From Clostridium sp. AM34-11AC (GTDB lineage Bacteria; Bacillota; Clostridia; Lachnospirales; Lachnospiraceae), in contig NZ_QWGL01000007.1 in NCBI RefSeq assembly GCF_003435375.1, positions 62,001 to 126,000 on the forward strand: DNA of 64,000 bases, written 5' to 3'. Positions within the stretch are counted from its first letter, which is position 1; the number at the start of each line of letters is the position of its first letter. Position numbers and translations under genes: made by a program. The notes under the pieces are model-generated. The model was not told the origin of the DNA. It did not search any database and saw only the letters and a program-made list of their open reading frames with translations. Shown in pieces: positions 62,392-64,000 of the stretch.

Positions 62392-62745
62392 TTTATCCTC
62401 CGTGCATATCAGCCCAACACACTTTTCAGCCCGCAAAATATCCGCGAATCTGACAAACCGTTACTCTGATGTCTTCTATATAACATACATTGACACTATT
62501 TGTATATTGCCCATATTCGGACTATATATGTTCCACGTTCGGTCACGGTCAGGTATGCGACGCGCGAATGGCCAATTTTTCAGCTTATGCACGGATTCTG
62601 TGCTCTGTTTCAATCATTGTTTTCTATGAACTGACAGAATCTTCTTCTGACATTTTTTCGGATACATGGCAATCAAAAACGCCAGTCAGCCATTTCTGAC
62701 TGACCGGCCATCATAATCACTGATCACACAAATTACAGGCATCCG

Positions 62746-62880
62746 CCTGCTGCTTTTTCATTTTCCCCTTTACAGGCAGTTCACCTGCCGCTTTTTCATT
62801 TCCCCTTTTCGGATATTTCACCTGCCGCTTTTTCATTTCCCCTTTTGCAGGTATTTCACCTGCCGCTTTTTCATATTTAA
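62746..62880. repeat. 38-bp tandem repeat, about 3.6 units
   Basis: Units begin CCTGCCGCTTTTTCATTTCC and continue CCTTTTGCAGGTATTTCA (38, 37, 38 bp and a partial). Each junction gives a small hairpin such as GCAGGT-attt-ACCTGC. The length is not a multiple of three, so it is not a coding repeat. It overlaps the end of the DUF6431-like gene and its 3' region. The remaining interval 62392-62745 holds no gene I can support. Confidence 0.85.
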
Positions 62881-63299
62881 TTTCCTGCGCACCTGCAGTT
62901 ATTATCGCCGTCAGTCCGCTTTGCTTCCGGACTCTTATCTTCCACCTGAACCAGCAGACGTTCAAGCTGCATCTTTTCCCGGTTCCAGCGGTAAATCGTC
63001 GACTGCTCCGCGGAACAGTTTCTCTCACCATTTATCGTATCGATGATCGCCGACCTCGAATAATGCTTATGAGGAACCATAATGTCCGGGAGTTCCAGAT
63101 GAACACGCCCACACACCGTACACTTGTATCGCCGCAAAACAAATGTATCCACCGTACCATCCGCAAAAATCACCTTCCGCCTCTTGCTGTCACGGATCTT
63201 CATCTCTCCACCGCACTGCGGGCATCCCGGAACGCTTGACGGAACAATATAATACATTCCATTCTGCTCTTTGATTTTGTAATTCTTTGACACGACCAT
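62877..63299 (-). CDS. DUF6431-like zinc-ribbon, HTH protein
   Basis: The product is about 140 residues from ATG 63299 (GGAGGAGG a few bases upstream). It has two CxxC pairs (CPQCGG near 22-27, CTVCGR near 58-63) forming a zinc ribbon, the typical block RRYKC..CGRVHLELPDIMVPHKHYS near 54-80, and a putative helix-turn-helix (CSAEQSTIYRWNREK near 93-107). This matches my memory of DUF6431 proteins of Firmicutes, which resemble transposase N-termini. Function unknown; a role in mobile DNA is only a guess. Confidence 0.65.
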   Translation of the reverse strand: MVVSKNYKIKEQNGMYYIVPSSVPGCPQCGGEMKIRDSKRRKVIFADGTVDTFVLRRYKCTVCGRVHLELPDIMVPHKHYSRSAIIDTINGERNCSAEQSTIYRWNREKMQLERLLVQVEDKSPEAKRTDGDNNCRCAGN

Positions 63300-63765
63300 A
63301 TTCATTCCTCCTCCATTCGTCATATTCGTAGGACCACATCCGCCTATCGGTTCAAATAAACCTGTATTCCGGTTCTTTAGGGTTTTAACCAGAATTTCAC
63401 CAAAGTTCTGCCGCCGTCTGCCGTTTTCCGTTTTCCGTTTTCAGCTCATTTCTCTGGCAAACGACCACGTTTTTTCGGAAAAATTCCGGTCTGATCAACA
63501 TGTTCTACTAATATAAACGTAATAAAATTGGATTTGTGACGAAAAAATGGAAAAAAATTGAAGTTTTTTACTTTCTTTTGTTACCATTTCACCTCCCGAA
63601 TCTCCATAAACTCATTTTTATCCTTCTCCACTCTTCAACTGCCGGAACATGTTCCACCATTTTTTGAAGTTCTGCTGCCAGCGCACAAGTTTTCGCACGC
63701 ATAAGAATTTTTTCTCTCGCTATGCTCTCAGTATCATCACTGCAAGGCACTGTTGTTTTTACAAG
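63300..63765. other. Gene-free interval
   Basis: No coding frame with a ribosome site or known family is seen. A short run of CCGTTTT units occurs near 63420-63443. Otherwise nothing can be named. Confidence 0.5.
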
Positions 63766-63969
63766 CTACATTAACTTTATATTCAGCAGAGGCAGCACAC
63801 TCTCCGATAAGTAATTTTTCTTCGCAAGGCACAAGAAGAAGTCGATTAAATTCATTTCCTTTCCCGCAGTTACATCCATAAGCCGACAGGAAAATACTTT
63901 CTCAATTTTTCTAATGCACGAAAGCATATACAGATCCGCTTTCAGCTCTTCCTTACTATTATTATTCAT
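63766..63969 (-). CDS. Small hypothetical protein
   Basis: The 67-residue frame starts MNNNSKEELKADLYMLSCIR and ends ESVLPLLNIKLM. A GAGGATG sequence lies 4-8 bases before the ATG, which supports translation. It is mostly helical in appearance with no motif I recognise. It lies upstream of the DUF6431-like gene on the same strand. Confidence 0.45.
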   Translation of the reverse strand: MNNNSKEELKADLYMLSCIRKIEKVFSCRLMDVTAGKEMNLIDFFLCLAKKNYLSESVLPLLNIKLM

Positions 63970-64000
63970 AGACTCATCCTCACTTCTGCTCTTCGATTAT

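Noticed and set aside
62746..62880. The 38-bp repeats as a CRISPR array
   Set aside because: There are no spacers; the units are directly adjacent and no cas genes are nearby.
62717..63031. A 104-codon frame reading through the tandem repeat
   Set aside because: Repeat units of 37-38 bp change frame at each step, and the frame overlaps the DUF6431-like gene without its own start site.
63456..63478. A third copy of the post-terminator repeat (GCAAACGACCACG)
   Set aside because: Only about 13 bases agree and the characteristic GCGCACTCGCGCGAAG part is missing.

Overview
The window looks like chromosomal DNA of a spore-forming, anaerobic Firmicute of the Lachnospiraceae type (Clostridia, GC near one half). 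The evidence is the conserved sporulation and cell-division cluster (spoVT, mazG, hup, rqcP, yabP, yabQ, divIC, spoIIE, tilS, hpt, ftsH), spoIIM, an [FeFe] hydrogenase, a giant 2-hydroxyacyl-CoA dehydratase activase, clostridial-type riboswitches and strong AGGAGG ribosome sites. No rRNA, intact prophage, CRISPR array or full transposase was seen. Most genes are on the minus strand.

Layout. 1-5.9 kb: a sugar-acid catabolic operon (GntR/FCD regulator, ManD-type dehydratase, TRAP transporter dctPQM, zinc alcohol dehydrogenase cut by the left edge). 6-10.5 kb: FAD-dependent oxidoreductase, a glutamate synthase remnant in which the start of gltB is joined to the end of gltD, xerD, spoIIM. 10.8-16 kb: Nudix hydrolase, proC, rny, recX, recA with an SOS box. 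16.6-23 kb: glycine-riboswitch-controlled AGCS symporter, PhoR/PhoP-like two-component pair, Na/Pi cotransporter with PhoU domain, and a small type I toxin-antitoxin-like locus. 23-28 kb: subtilisin-like protease and a rhomboid-like/pyk/lysA operon. 28.5-35 kb: dehydratase activase with a terminator-bearing leader, a cell-wall-binding protein remnant, a group-B-like [FeFe] hydrogenase. 35-40 kb: NMT1-type ABC transporter behind a structured leader, MATE exporter. 40-47.4 kb: five tRNAs, VanW protein, mntP with a Mn riboswitch, a TtcA-like sulfurtransferase, a homocysteine methyltransferase/MTHFR fusion. 47-49.5 kb: GH13 glycosidase. 50-60.5 kb: the sporulation/division/housekeeping cluster, interrupted by an EamA transporter and a repeat element. 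60.6-64 kb: SlyD-like isomerase, three paralogous mini-XRE regulators, a DUF6431-like zinc-ribbon protein and a 38-bp tandem repeat.

The most notable feature is a family of 133-bp elements with 14-bp terminal inverted repeats starting GTAA, 8-bp flanking direct repeats and internal hairpins that covary between copies. There are five good copies (10560, 20553, 20690, 36809 and 59661) plus several relics. They look like non-autonomous IS66-type elements (MITEs) whose folded structure is maintained. Other unexplained items are a TPP-like but probably P1-less leader before the ABC transporter, a terminator-containing leader before the activase, a roughly 46-bp repeat placed just after two terminators, and sense/antisense transcripts with matching 5' ends around a 32-residue hydrophobic peptide.
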